NCBI GenBank assembly: GCA_025360455.1
Contig: JANYCF010000037.1
Coordinates: 1 to 41,662, forward strand
Length of the DNA: 41,662 nt
DNA from: Opitutaceae bacterium
GTDB lineage: Bacteria > Verrucomicrobiota > Verrucomicrobiia > Opitutales > Opitutaceae
Direction of reading: 5' to 3'
Shown one piece after another: positions 7,359 to 16,010 of the stretch. Made by a program: the position numbers and the translations under genes. Every line of letters starts with the position of its first letter. Position 1 is the first letter of the stretch. The notes beneath the pieces are model-generated. The model saw nothing but the letters and a program-made list of their open reading frames with translations. It did not search any database and was not told the origin of the DNA.

Positions 7359-9872
7359 TCAGTGTGTGTACTGGCAGGGGAACGCGAGGGGAGTGACTTG
7401 GCGGCGGTAAAGATCCAGTACGGCACCAAAGCACGCCTCGACCGCGAAATGTTTAATGGCATGGGCGCGATGATTGCAAGGGTGGGCGGCCTGCCGTTGC
7501 GCGAGCCATGCTTCGATGGCCCCGGCGCAACCCGGGCGATCCTCCGGTGCAAACATATGGACGTGGGACAATCCTGCATTGCCGAAATCCGACATTCCCG
7601 GGCAGGTGGTGCCGATCACCGGCAGATTACAGGCCAGAGCCTCCAGCGCGACGAACGGCCAGCCCGCTTCGTAGCGCGAACTTATCATCAGTGCATCAAT
7701 GGCGTGATAAAATACCGTGGGGTCTTCCAGATAGTCGATGATCTGGACACGATCGGCGATGCCATTTTCCTGCGCCATGCGCAGGAGGTAGTCTTTCCAC
7801 TTGCCCCAGCCGATGTGCACGAAGTGAAGATCGGGGTTGTGTCGTGCGGCGTGCGCAATCCCGAGGTAGGCGGTCTCCGGGTCCTTCTGCCAGCACATGC
7901 GGGCCACCAAACCGACGACGGGAAGCTGCTCGGCGAGTCCGAAGCGTGCCCGCGCGGCCTTGCGCTGTTCGGGCGTTGGTGGTTGAAACCGCGTCGTGTC
8001 TACGGGATTGGGAATAATTTTCGCCCGATGCAATGGAACGTGATGAACGCGGTGGCCGAAAGCGGCTTCCTCGGCAGAAATATTAATGGTGGTGCCGATC
8101 CGGGCCAGGACGGTCTCGACCGTGTTGTAGATCAGCTTGGCCGTGTGGGGTTCACGCGACATCCCATAGTAGGCATGGGGCGTATAGAAAACAGCCGTGC
8201 TGGGAGAGATCAGGCTGGCCGTTCTCGCCAGAACACCGGCTTTTGAGCTGTGCCCATGAATGATATCCGGCCGCAATTCACGGACGAATTGGCTCAGCAC
8301 CCGAACAGCGTTGGCATCGCGAATTTCCGGGACGTTCATCACCTCCAGATTTAAAACTCGCCCGCCGGCGCGACGCACCGATTCGGTGAGTGCAATCAAT
8401 CGCCGGCTGCCCCGCCGGCTGGAATAGGCCAGATGCACACGCACCCCTCGATGCAACAAAACCCGAACCAAACCCTCAACGTGGCGAAACACCCCGCCTT
8501 CACCTGGCTCGAAAACCTGCAGGACCGTCAGCTCGCGTGATCCCGCTGCAGCGAGCGGCGCGGTCGTCGGAGTGGCAGTCGGTTTTTTTGGGGAATTCGG
8601 AGAGACCGGTGGATCAAGGTGAAGGGCGATGGCCGAACGGTTGTGATTTGTTTTGGTGGGCGCAGTCGCGGGCGGCTCGTCGTCCGGCCACGCATAGTTT
8701 GCAAATAAATCCGGATATTCTGTGGTGATGAAATTCCGCATCTCTGATCGGAAGCGTTCCGGTCCGAGACCCAGCACATTGGCGCGGCAATCCATCGGAT
8801 CAAAAGCGGGCATGGCTTCGAACCGCTTGATCGTGGCGGTGAGAGCCTCGGTGGTTTGTTCGGTGAAAAACAAACCGCTGACACCATCCTGCACGGTCTC
8901 CAGGGCGCCACCTTCCCCAAAGGCTATGACCGGTGCACCCGACGCCTGGGCTTCGCACGGCGTGATGCCAAAGTCTTCGATGCCCGGAAAGAGAAACGCT
9001 TGGCACCGTTCATAGTGATCCTTGACCGCTTCGTTTGACTGCCAGCCAAGAAAGGTGACGGATTTTCCGGCGCGTTGGCGAAGGTCGGGTTCCTCCGGGC
9101 CGGTGCCGATTACCACCAGCCGGCGATTAAGGCGGGTACATACATCCACGGCGATTTGTACGCACTTGTAGGGTACAAGGGCCGACACGATCAGGTAGAA
9201 GTCTTCCCTTGGTCTCGTCGCGTTAAAACGCTCCAAGGAAACGGGAGGATGGATCACCACCGATTCGCGTCCGTAGCATTTTAGAATGCGATCCTGGACA
9301 CAGCGGGAATTGGCGATAAATCGGTCAACCCGCTGCGCCATCCGGTGGTCAAATTTGCGCAAACGCGGGAGTGAGGCTGAAAACAGCGCGCGCCCAAAGC
9401 GGTTATTATGAGAGGAGGATTCGAGGTAGGCCTCTTCCAAGCCCCATAAATAGCGGGGAGGGGAATGACAGTAACAGATGTGCGGCACGCCATCCGGCAG
9501 ACGGATACCTTTGATCATCGCGGCGTCGGTGCTCAGGACGAAGCGAGTATCCGGCGGGACCCTGAGAGTGCGCACGATCTCGGGGAAGAGCGGCAAGAGC
9601 TTCCGAAAATGTCGTTTCAGGAACGTATGCTCCTGCAAAAAGCTGGTGTGATAGGTGTGCTGCTTCAGCGATGCGGAAAGATTCATCTCATTATAAACGA
9701 GAATGGAAATCGGTGCTTCCGGGAAAAGCAGACCGAACTGTTCCAGCACCGCTTCGCCGCCGCGAAAAAATTCCATCCAATGATGGACGAGGGCGGTCTG
9801 CTTAAGGCCGAGAGGCTGAACAGAAGCAGTCGGAGCCGGAAGATCTGGGGGCGCTAATAGGGTTGATTCCAT
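7359..9872 (-). CDS. Two-domain glycosyltransferase (GT4-GT4 fusion)
   Basis: This 837-aa protein contains two complete GT-B modules. The first (about residues 25-390) starts ALVHHWMEFFRGGEAVLEQFGLLFPEAPI and has the YCHSPPRYLW motif of WbaZ-type mannosyltransferases, ending with EX7E in EDFGITPCEAQASGAPVIAFGEGG. A Pro/Thr/Ala-rich linker spans about 395-447 (PPATAPTKTN, PTATPTTAPL). The second module (about 448-830) starts TVLQVFEPGEGGVFRHVEGLVRVLLHRGV and has HGHSSKAGVLARTA and RYEAGWPFVALEALACNLPVIGT. The protein probably adds two consecutive sugars to the repeat unit, or one module polymerises; that is inference. It lies 8 bases after the GT at 9881. Confidence 0.9.
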   Translation of the reverse strand: MESTLLAPPDLPAPTASVQPLGLKQTALVHHWMEFFRGGEAVLEQFGLLFPEAPISILVYNEMNLSASLKQHTYHTSFLQEHTFLKRHFRKLLPLFPEIVRTLRVPPDTRFVLSTDAAMIKGIRLPDGVPHICYCHSPPRYLWGLEEAYLESSSHNNRFGRALFSASLPRLRKFDHRMAQRVDRFIANSRCVQDRILKCYGRESVVIHPPVSLERFNATRPREDFYLIVSALVPYKCVQIAVDVCTRLNRRLVVIGTGPEEPDLRQRAGKSVTFLGWQSNEAVKDHYERCQAFLFPGIEDFGITPCEAQASGAPVIAFGEGGALETVQDGVSGLFFTEQTTEALTATIKRFEAMPAFDPMDCRANVLGLGPERFRSEMRNFITTEYPDLFANYAWPDDEPPATAPTKTNHNRSAIALHLDPPVSPNSPKKPTATPTTAPLAAAGSRELTVLQVFEPGEGGVFRHVEGLVRVLLHRGVRVHLAYSSRRGSRRLIALTESVRRAGGRVLNLEVMNVPEIRDANAVRVLSQFVRELRPDIIHGHSSKAGVLARTASLISPSTAVFYTPHAYYGMSREPHTAKLIYNTVETVLARIGTTINISAEEAAFGHRVHHVPLHRAKIIPNPVDTTRFQPPTPEQRKAARARFGLAEQLPVVGLVARMCWQKDPETAYLGIAHAARHNPDLHFVHIGWGKWKDYLLRMAQENGIADRVQIIDYLEDPTVFYHAIDALMISSRYEAGWPFVALEALACNLPVIGTTCPGMSDFGNAGLSHVHMFAPEDRPGCAGAIEAWLAQRQAAHPCNHRAHAIKHFAVEACFGAVLDLYRRQVTPLAFPCQYTH

Positions 9873-9880
9873 TGAGGTTT

Positions 9881-10966
9881 TTATAGTGAGCGGTCTGCTG
9901 ACGCGGTGATCGCAACCGAGACGGATTGGGCCGCAAAGTGACGCAAGGCCTCGGTGGTCTCTTGGGCGCAGCGATCCCAGCTGTACCGGTTCGACTGCTT
10001 GCGACCGGCAGTGATCATGCGTTCTCTGCTTTTAGTCGGAAGGGAGGCGAAAGTCGTCAGTGCATGGGTGATGGATGCGGTGTCGTGCGGAGAAAAATAA
10101 AGACAAGCTCCGCCCAGTTCGAAAGCCGGGCCGCAAACCTCGGGCAGGCAGCTGGCATCGGAGCACAAGACCGGACAACCACGGGCCATGGCCTCGAGTG
10201 GGGGCAGACCAAAGCCCTCATAGAGCGAGGGGAAAATAAATCCTTCCGCCAAGGCGTAGAGGGCTTCGAGATCTGGATCGGTTACTTGGCCGAGCCTCTG
10301 CACCCGACCGGCGAACACGGCGGGCAGGGCGGCATTAAACAGCTGACGATTGCTGCCGCCGGCGAGCACCAGATGGAGGTCGCCCAAGTCAGCCGCCCCA
10401 AATGCGGCCAGCAAACGTGCAACATTTTTTCTGGGATCGTGGGAGCCGACAAACAGTAGAAATCTTTTCGGCAGATTGAACTTTGACCGGGTCGCGGCAA
10501 GGGCAGTGGCCCCCGGCGAGACAGGCGGCTGGGTGATGCCATTGTACACAACCGCAATCTTGCCCACTGGGATATCAAGAGCGGCGGCCAGGCGGACGCG
10601 GGAGAAATGGGAAACAGTTATCACGCCCAAGCTCCGCCGGGCCAGTCTTGGCAGCAGCCAGCGATACCAGTGGCCGAAGAGTCCGGTGAACGCGTCACGC
10701 TGATCGAAAGTTGCGGCATCATGGATTGTGACCACCTGCTGACGATGGAGCAGCGGCCCGGTATTCCCCGGACTGAACAACAACTGGTCCCGGCAGCGTA
10801 GGGGCAAAATAAATTGTTCCCAGCAATGGCCGATGATGCCCTGAGCTTGTTTTGCCAATGTGACGCGAATCACATTCTTGCCAAAGCGGGTATCCAACTC
10901 GCGAGCGTACCGCTGTACGCCCGATAGTGGGGCGTTAAGTGTGCGCAGGTTAAAAATAAATTTCAA
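9881..10966 (-). CDS. Glycosyltransferase family 4
   Basis: This 361-aa GT4 enzyme has the start FNLRTLNAPLSGVQRYARELDTRF, where the SGVQRY motif is typical of WbpY/MtfB-like mannosyltransferases. VTIHDAATFDQRDAFTGLFGHWYRWLLPRLARRS and VITVSHFSRVRLA follow. The donor domain has FLLFVGSHDPRKNVARLLAAF and a full EX7E motif, FIFPSLYEGFGLPPLEAMARGCPVLCSDASCLPEV. The start is a TTG at 10966, with no clear Shine-Dalgarno sequence; no ATG lies near that fits the conserved N-terminus. It follows the three beta-helix genes after a gap of about 125 bases, so it may have its own initiation signals. A similar enzyme lies at 17315-18460. Confidence 0.9.
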   Translation of the reverse strand: MKFIFNLRTLNAPLSGVQRYARELDTRFGKNVIRVTLAKQAQGIIGHCWEQFILPLRCRDQLLFSPGNTGPLLHRQQVVTIHDAATFDQRDAFTGLFGHWYRWLLPRLARRSLGVITVSHFSRVRLAAALDIPVGKIAVVYNGITQPPVSPGATALAATRSKFNLPKRFLLFVGSHDPRKNVARLLAAFGAADLGDLHLVLAGGSNRQLFNAALPAVFAGRVQRLGQVTDPDLEALYALAEGFIFPSLYEGFGLPPLEAMARGCPVLCSDASCLPEVCGPAFELGGACLYFSPHDTASITHALTTFASLPTKSRERMITAGRKQSNRYSWDRCAQETTEALRHFAAQSVSVAITASADRSL

Positions 10967-11091
10967 GAGAGGGAGGGGCGGACGGTGCCTTGATCGTTTA
11001 AATCCGGTACCAAAGCCATGCCGTGCGGTGGAAGCCGATTACGTTTAATGGGATAATTACACCCACTTCGCTATTCGCTGGACGCGACATT

Positions 11092-12621
11092 TCAGGGTAC
11101 AGCCTGTATATTGACCCTGACGTCGGTAGGCTTGGCGAGTCCGAGGTTCGTCGTATAAATGCTGGCGAGCGTAATGTTGGCGGTGTTACCCGTGAGCTCC
11201 GTTATGGGACTCAGAGCTTCGACAAAGCGGTCAACGCGTAGATCGGCTGGTTGATTCAGTTGATTATCGGTGATAAAAGTGGAGACGAACGATCCATTTT
11301 TCGCGATGTTGATCACATCTATGGAGCCGAGATTATTGGTATTCACCGACTGGAATAGAACTCCCCTGATTTGCAACGTGCCTTGGCTGCCGGATGGATC
11401 CACCTGAATGCCATATTGGCCGCACGATTGGACGCGGTTCTGCGCTGCACCGGTTGCCGTCGATCCGATGGCGATATCGGTGACGAGCGGACCAACAGTG
11501 ATGCCATTTTTGCTCACACCGACGATGACGTTGCCGGTGAGATTGATGCCGGAGGAGTAAGCCCCGAGGTAGAGGCCATGGCCGGCTGAATTTGAAATCC
11601 GATTGTTTTCAATGATGATATTTTTGATTTCAAAAGGTGATCCACCCGGCAGGGAATTGGCCCGGCCGAGCAAGGTCAGACCCGCATGTCCGGCAAGGAG
11701 AGTCTTGGGGCAGCGATCAATGGTGTTGTTCGAGATCGTCACCCCGTTCACGCCGTAGGTATCGTAACTTGATTCTGAAGCCAGGTAGATGCCGGAACCG
11801 GTGGTGTTCATGACATGGTTGTTTGAGATATTCAGCGTTTGGGCGCCAATTGCAGTGATGCCGCGACCGGTCAGTTGACTATCACCGGTGTTGTCGTGAA
11901 TCAAAATGTCCGAGCAGACTGCGCCGTTTGTACGGTAGGAAACGACGGCAATAAAATCATCGCCGGTGTTTTTGAGCGTATTGTCATGCACTTCAATATG
12001 GGCACTCACTTCTGTGACATGAATGCCGTCAGCCAGGTTGTTTGATATCACACAGTTTTGGATCTGAGCATAGCCTCCACTGATTGGGCCGGCTGACTGT
12101 CGGACGAGAATGCCGGCCGAGGCGACCTGGGTGATATTGAGATTGGATACAATGAAGCCATTGGCTTTGTAGATATGGATGCCGGTGGCGGCTGGATTGA
12201 TGTTGCGCACGGTCGGCGCGGTCTTGGTTCTGATCGTGAGACCGGTGGCAGACGGCGAGGCCCCGGTCAGGGTCAGCGAAGAATTGTTGGAATCGATGGC
12301 GATGAGCGTGGTCGAAGCAGTGGCTGCGCCCTGGGCCACCATACGGTCGAAGGTGAGCGTGGTGGAGTAAAGGTAGGTGCCGCCGGGAAAATAGACGATC
12401 GATCCGTTGCCCGCAGCCTTGGCTGCGGTGATCGTTTTTTGGATGGCGATGGTATCGTCGGTCACGCCGCCACCGGTGGCTCCGAAGGTGAGTACGTTGA
12501 AGGTGGCCCCATCGGCTCGGCTGGCCGCGGTGAGTCCAGCCATGGTTAAGCAGAAAAGTATCCGGCACATGGCGGATTGGGCGGCGAGGGCAGCGGATTT
12601 GTTGGCAGAGTGGTTCAGCAT
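11092..12621 (-). CDS. Secreted right-handed beta-helix protein, GH28/pectate-lyase-3-like (paralogue A)
   Basis: This 509-aa protein has an N-terminal signal-like stretch (CRILFCLTMAGLTAASRADG, best seen from the internal Met19) and then FNVLTFGATGGGVTDDTIAIQKTITAA...IVYFPGGTYLYS, the entry motif of the Pectate_lyase_3 domain. Repeated short N/G/I-rich rungs (ISNNHVMNTTGSGIYL, IIIENNRISNSAGHGLYLG) show a parallel beta-helix. LADGIHVT (D198) and NTGDDFIAVVSY (D221, D222) match the spacing of the GH28 polygalacturonase NTD-GI and GDD motifs. The later GHG motif is GRG here. It is probably an exported polysaccharide hydrolase, lyase or epimerase acting on the cluster's polymer. It is closely related to the gene at 14267-15823. 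Confidence 0.85.
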   Translation of the reverse strand: MLNHSANKSAALAAQSAMCRILFCLTMAGLTAASRADGATFNVLTFGATGGGVTDDTIAIQKTITAAKAAGNGSIVYFPGGTYLYSTTLTFDRMVAQGAATASTTLIAIDSNNSSLTLTGASPSATGLTIRTKTAPTVRNINPAATGIHIYKANGFIVSNLNITQVASAGILVRQSAGPISGGYAQIQNCVISNNLADGIHVTEVSAHIEVHDNTLKNTGDDFIAVVSYRTNGAVCSDILIHDNTGDSQLTGRGITAIGAQTLNISNNHVMNTTGSGIYLASESSYDTYGVNGVTISNNTIDRCPKTLLAGHAGLTLLGRANSLPGGSPFEIKNIIIENNRISNSAGHGLYLGAYSSGINLTGNVIVGVSKNGITVGPLVTDIAIGSTATGAAQNRVQSCGQYGIQVDPSGSQGTLQIRGVLFQSVNTNNLGSIDVINIAKNGSFVSTFITDNQLNQPADLRVDRFVEALSPITELTGNTANITLASIYTTNLGLAKPTDVRVNIQAVP

Positions 12622-12696
12622 GGAATGCTCTTTTCCTTTTATATGCAGGAAGGAGGCCAGAAAACGGCGGAGTTGAATTCACCAACCCGTGCGAGG

Positions 12697-14148
12697 TCAG
12701 TTGGGTTCAATAAAGCTGCCCAGTTCGATATTGGCCGTGTTTCTCACGGCAATGAGCGGCGTCAGTGATTCAATGTATTGCCGCGGGCGTGGTCCCGCCG
12801 GTTGTTCCAGCCGGTTGTCACTGACCAAGATTTGATCAAAGGTCCCTTTGCCGCCGATGCTGATAACATTGATGTGATTCAGATCCTTGGCGTTCACCGA
12901 TTGGAAATTCACCCCGCAGATGCGCAACACGCCGCGACTGCCTGCGGGATTTATTTGAATGCCGTGCTCGCCACAGGATCGGATGATGTTGGGCGGCGAG
13001 TTTATTTCTCCGGTACCGACGCTAATATCTGCGACCTTCGCGTAGATAGAAATACCGCAGGCCTGGGTGTGGGCAATCTCGTTGCCGACGATGGTGACGG
13101 TCGAGGAAAAGGCACCGATGAAGAGTCCGCTCCGCGCGGAGCCATCAATGTGATTACCGGAGATGGTCACGTTTTTTATTTCGAAGGGCTCGGCCGGGTC
13201 GGAGGGATTCGTTCGGCCGAGAAGAAGAATCGCTCCATGGCCCCGCGAACCTGACGTCACCAAGTCTGACAGAATGTTATCCAACACCTGTATGTTGATA
13301 TCGCCATACGTATCATAGCTGATTTCGGAGGCCAGGTAGATACCGGCGCCGGAAGTTCTTTTGATCACGTTGGCCGAGATCGTCACGTCGCTTCCGCCCA
13401 CTACACTGATTCCGCGACCATGGGACTGGTTCTCCACCAGATTGTCGTGAATGTTGATGTCATGGCAAAGCCCGCCATCCGCCCGATAGGAAACCACGGC
13501 GATGAAATCATCGCCGGTTTCGCTGACCTTGTTGCCTGAGACTTCAATATGGTGACTCGTTGCTGTCATATGGATGCCGTCGGCCAGGGTCTGGTTGACG
13601 ATGCAATCGCGAATCTGGGCGTATTTTCCGGGGTGGCCGCCTGATTCACGGATCAAAATGCCGGCACTGTCCACGGGGCCGATTTTCACGCGCAACAGGG
13701 AGAAATGGGCGGCCTGCTTAACCTCCAGGCCAACGGCTGCGCCATTGGTGTTACGTTTTGCATGCGAGCTCAGCGCGTGAATCGTCAGATCCGCGATTGC
13801 GGGGGATTCTCCGGACAAGACCCAGGCGGAGTGCTGGCTATCGGTCGCCTCAAAAATCGTCTGGTGCATTCCTGCGCCGTAAACGACGATTCCGGGCAAG
13901 TGGATATTTCGCGAATAGCAGTAGGTTCCAGCCGGGAAGAATACTGCTTTGTCTTTTGGATTTGTCTGGGCGGCCAGCAAAGCCGCTTCGATTGCCCTCG
14001 TGTCATCCGCTTTTCCATCACCGAGCGCACCGTATTGCCGGGCATTGATCCACTGGTAGGGGAGGGAGGTGTCTTGGGCGTGAGTGATGACGCCGAGAGC
14101 GGTCACGGCCACGTAGGCAAGGAGAAGGCGGATGACGGCGGAGCTCAA
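12697..14148 (-). CDS. Secreted right-handed beta-helix protein, GH28/pectate-lyase-3-like (paralogue B)
   Basis: This 483-aa protein has the signal peptide MSSAVIRLLLAYVAVTALGVITHAQ, followed by INARQYGALGDGKADDTRAIEAALLAAQ and VFFPAGTYCYS, the Pectate_lyase_3 entry motif. The beta-helix rungs carry the same conserved block as its two neighbours: LADGIHMT (D190), ETGDDFIAVVSYRADGGLC (D213, D214), HGRGISVVGG and GIYLASEISYDTYG. It is the most divergent of the three tandem copies, lacking the TIAIQKTITAAKAA stretch shared by A and C. Its role is probably extracytoplasmic cleavage or modification of the exopolysaccharide, inferred from fold, motifs and position. Gaps of 75 and 118 bases separate it from its neighbours. 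Confidence 0.85.
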   Translation of the reverse strand: MSSAVIRLLLAYVAVTALGVITHAQDTSLPYQWINARQYGALGDGKADDTRAIEAALLAAQTNPKDKAVFFPAGTYCYSRNIHLPGIVVYGAGMHQTIFEATDSQHSAWVLSGESPAIADLTIHALSSHAKRNTNGAAVGLEVKQAAHFSLLRVKIGPVDSAGILIRESGGHPGKYAQIRDCIVNQTLADGIHMTATSHHIEVSGNKVSETGDDFIAVVSYRADGGLCHDINIHDNLVENQSHGRGISVVGGSDVTISANVIKRTSGAGIYLASEISYDTYGDINIQVLDNILSDLVTSGSRGHGAILLLGRTNPSDPAEPFEIKNVTISGNHIDGSARSGLFIGAFSSTVTIVGNEIAHTQACGISIYAKVADISVGTGEINSPPNIIRSCGEHGIQINPAGSRGVLRICGVNFQSVNAKDLNHINVISIGGKGTFDQILVSDNRLEQPAGPRPRQYIESLTPLIAVRNTANIELGSFIEPN

Positions 14149-14266
14149 TGTCTTCCTTGATCGGTTGAAAATTTCACGGGTGCATTGCGGAGTGAGCCGA
14201 TATTTTTATGGCGATGTTCCGAGATTAGACTGCTTGTCCCATTCAAGTCTGACCGGTCGGACCGAT

Positions 14267-15823
14267 CTAGAGCAGGGTATAAATACTCGGCAGGACGACC
14301 ATGGTCGTGTTGCCGGAAACCTGGGTCAGCGGCGTGCTGATCGCTTCGATGAGCCGTTCGACCGGGCCGTTGGTGGAATTCAGATAACGATTTTTTTGGA
14401 TCGAAATCTTGGCCCCGGGGCCGATGCCACTCACATTGATGACATCGATATAACTCGTTTTTTTCTGATTTACCGAATCGATGATATTCTCGGTGATGTC
14501 GATCGTGGCCGTGCTGGCGGTGGCATCGACATAGATGCCATAGAGGCCCGTGTTGCAAATGGTGTTGCCGAATCCGGTCACGGGATCGGCGACGATTGCC
14601 ACGTTGTTGGCGCCGGATTGCACGGAAATTCCGTTGCCCCCGGTTTGCATAACGGTGTTGCCGGTGCAGGTGGTGAACGACGAACCTTTGGCCAGCACAA
14701 TCCCGTCGTAGGTGGTGAACGCGACATTGTTCAGGGTGAGGGTAACGGAGCGGGAGCAAGCGCCGACCACCATGCCGTAGGTGGCGCTATTCATGACGGT
14801 GTTGTCATCCACGGTCACGTTGGTCACCCACAGGTCGGTGGCGGTGCTGTTGGCGGGGTTCACCCGACCGGAGAAGGTCATTCCGGCGTGGCCCGCGATG
14901 ACGGCCTTCGGACAATTCTTGATCAGATTATTGTAGACCTTTACTCCGTCGACGCCGTAGGTGTCGTAATTTGCTTCCGACGCCAGGTAGATTCCGGAAC
15001 CGGAGGAATTAATGACTCGGTTGTGGTATATCTCGACATTGCTGCCGCCGACGAGGCCAATGCCGCGGCCGTTGGTCTGACGTTCGCAGGTATTGTTATG
15101 GACCAAAATTGTTGAACAAATGCCGAGGTCGCCACGATACGACACAATCCCGACAAAGTCGTCACCGGTGTCGTGAACGTAGTTGTCGTGAATTTCGATG
15201 GAGCTGCTCACTTGGGTGACATTGATGCCATCAGCCAAAGTGCGCATGATTTCGCAGTTTTGAATCTGGGCGTAGCCGCCGCTGGCGGGTCCGGTTGACT
15301 GCCGGACGAGGATGCCGGCCGAGGCGATGTGGTTGATTTTGATGTTGGAAATCGTGAAACCGTTGGCCTTGTAGACATGAATACCCGTCCCGGCGGGATT
15401 GGTATTGCGCGCCACGGGGGCGGTCTTGGTGGTGATGGTCAGGCCGGATGCTGCCGGATTTGTTCCGGTCAGGGTCAGCGCCGAGTTGTTAGAATCGGCG
15501 GCGATCAGAGTGGTTGAGGCTGAAGCCGCGCCCTGAACCGCGATGCTGTCGAAAGTGAAGGTGGCGGAATAGAGGTAATTTCCGCTGGGAAAGTAGACAA
15601 CCGAACCGGCACAGGCGGCCTTGGCGGCAGTGATGGTCTTTTGGATGGCGATCGTATCATCGGTCACACCTGTGCCGGTGGCTCCATAATTTGCCACGTT
15701 AAATACGGCGGCCGTCGCCAGATTTGTGGCGAGAAGTCCGCTCAAGGTGGCGCAGAAAAACAGCCAAGCTGAGGTGGGTCTTGGTCGAGAGCCAAGAGAA
15801 GTAATCGAAGAAGGCCAATTCAT
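14267..15823 (-). CDS. Secreted right-handed beta-helix protein, GH28/pectate-lyase-3-like (paralogue C)
   Basis: This 518-aa protein is counted from the ATG at 15823 (MNWPSSITSLG); the track's TTG at 15862 adds 13 basic residues that do not look like part of a signal peptide. The segment SAWLFFCATLSGLLATNLATAA is the signal core. The mature part begins VFNVANYGATGTGVTDDTIAIQKTITAAKAA, almost the same as paralogue A. LADGINVT (D198) and DTGDDFVGIVSY (D221, D222) align residue for residue with A, and NGRGIGLVGG and GIYLASEANYDTYG follow. It is the first of the three copies in transcription order and lies 187 bases after the polymerase gene. Its function is inferred as for the others. Confidence 0.85.
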   Translation of the reverse strand: MNWPSSITSLGSRPRPTSAWLFFCATLSGLLATNLATAAVFNVANYGATGTGVTDDTIAIQKTITAAKAACAGSVVYFPSGNYLYSATFTFDSIAVQGAASASTTLIAADSNNSALTLTGTNPAASGLTITTKTAPVARNTNPAGTGIHVYKANGFTISNIKINHIASAGILVRQSTGPASGGYAQIQNCEIMRTLADGINVTQVSSSIEIHDNYVHDTGDDFVGIVSYRGDLGICSTILVHNNTCERQTNGRGIGLVGGSNVEIYHNRVINSSGSGIYLASEANYDTYGVDGVKVYNNLIKNCPKAVIAGHAGMTFSGRVNPANSTATDLWVTNVTVDDNTVMNSATYGMVVGACSRSVTLTLNNVAFTTYDGIVLAKGSSFTTCTGNTVMQTGGNGISVQSGANNVAIVADPVTGFGNTICNTGLYGIYVDATASTATIDITENIIDSVNQKKTSYIDVINVSGIGPGAKISIQKNRYLNSTNGPVERLIEAISTPLTQVSGNTTMVVLPSIYTLL

Positions 15824-16010
15824 AGTGAGTGCAGTTACTCGTGTGCATCGGCGCAGGTGCAAAAAAATTCGCTTCTGTCAGGCTGGGTCGCAATGGATTT
15901 ACCCGGTTATGGAAAGAAGGCATCATTGAATTAATAAGACCGATGAATTCGGTTCATTGAGTGACTCATGGTTTTGAAATGAGTGATCGGCTGTGAGGAT
16001 AGGGAGGGAT

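Noticed and set aside
7323-8246. 307-aa plus-strand ORF
   Set aside because: It lies fully opposite the double-glycosyltransferase and VanZ-like genes, is rich in Arg/Gly and has no protein-like motif; it is an antisense shadow.
14132-15115. 327-aa plus-strand ORF
   Set aside because: It is antisense to the beta-helix genes; the Gly/Asp/Val-rich composition mirrors the Asn/Thr-rich rungs of the real genes.
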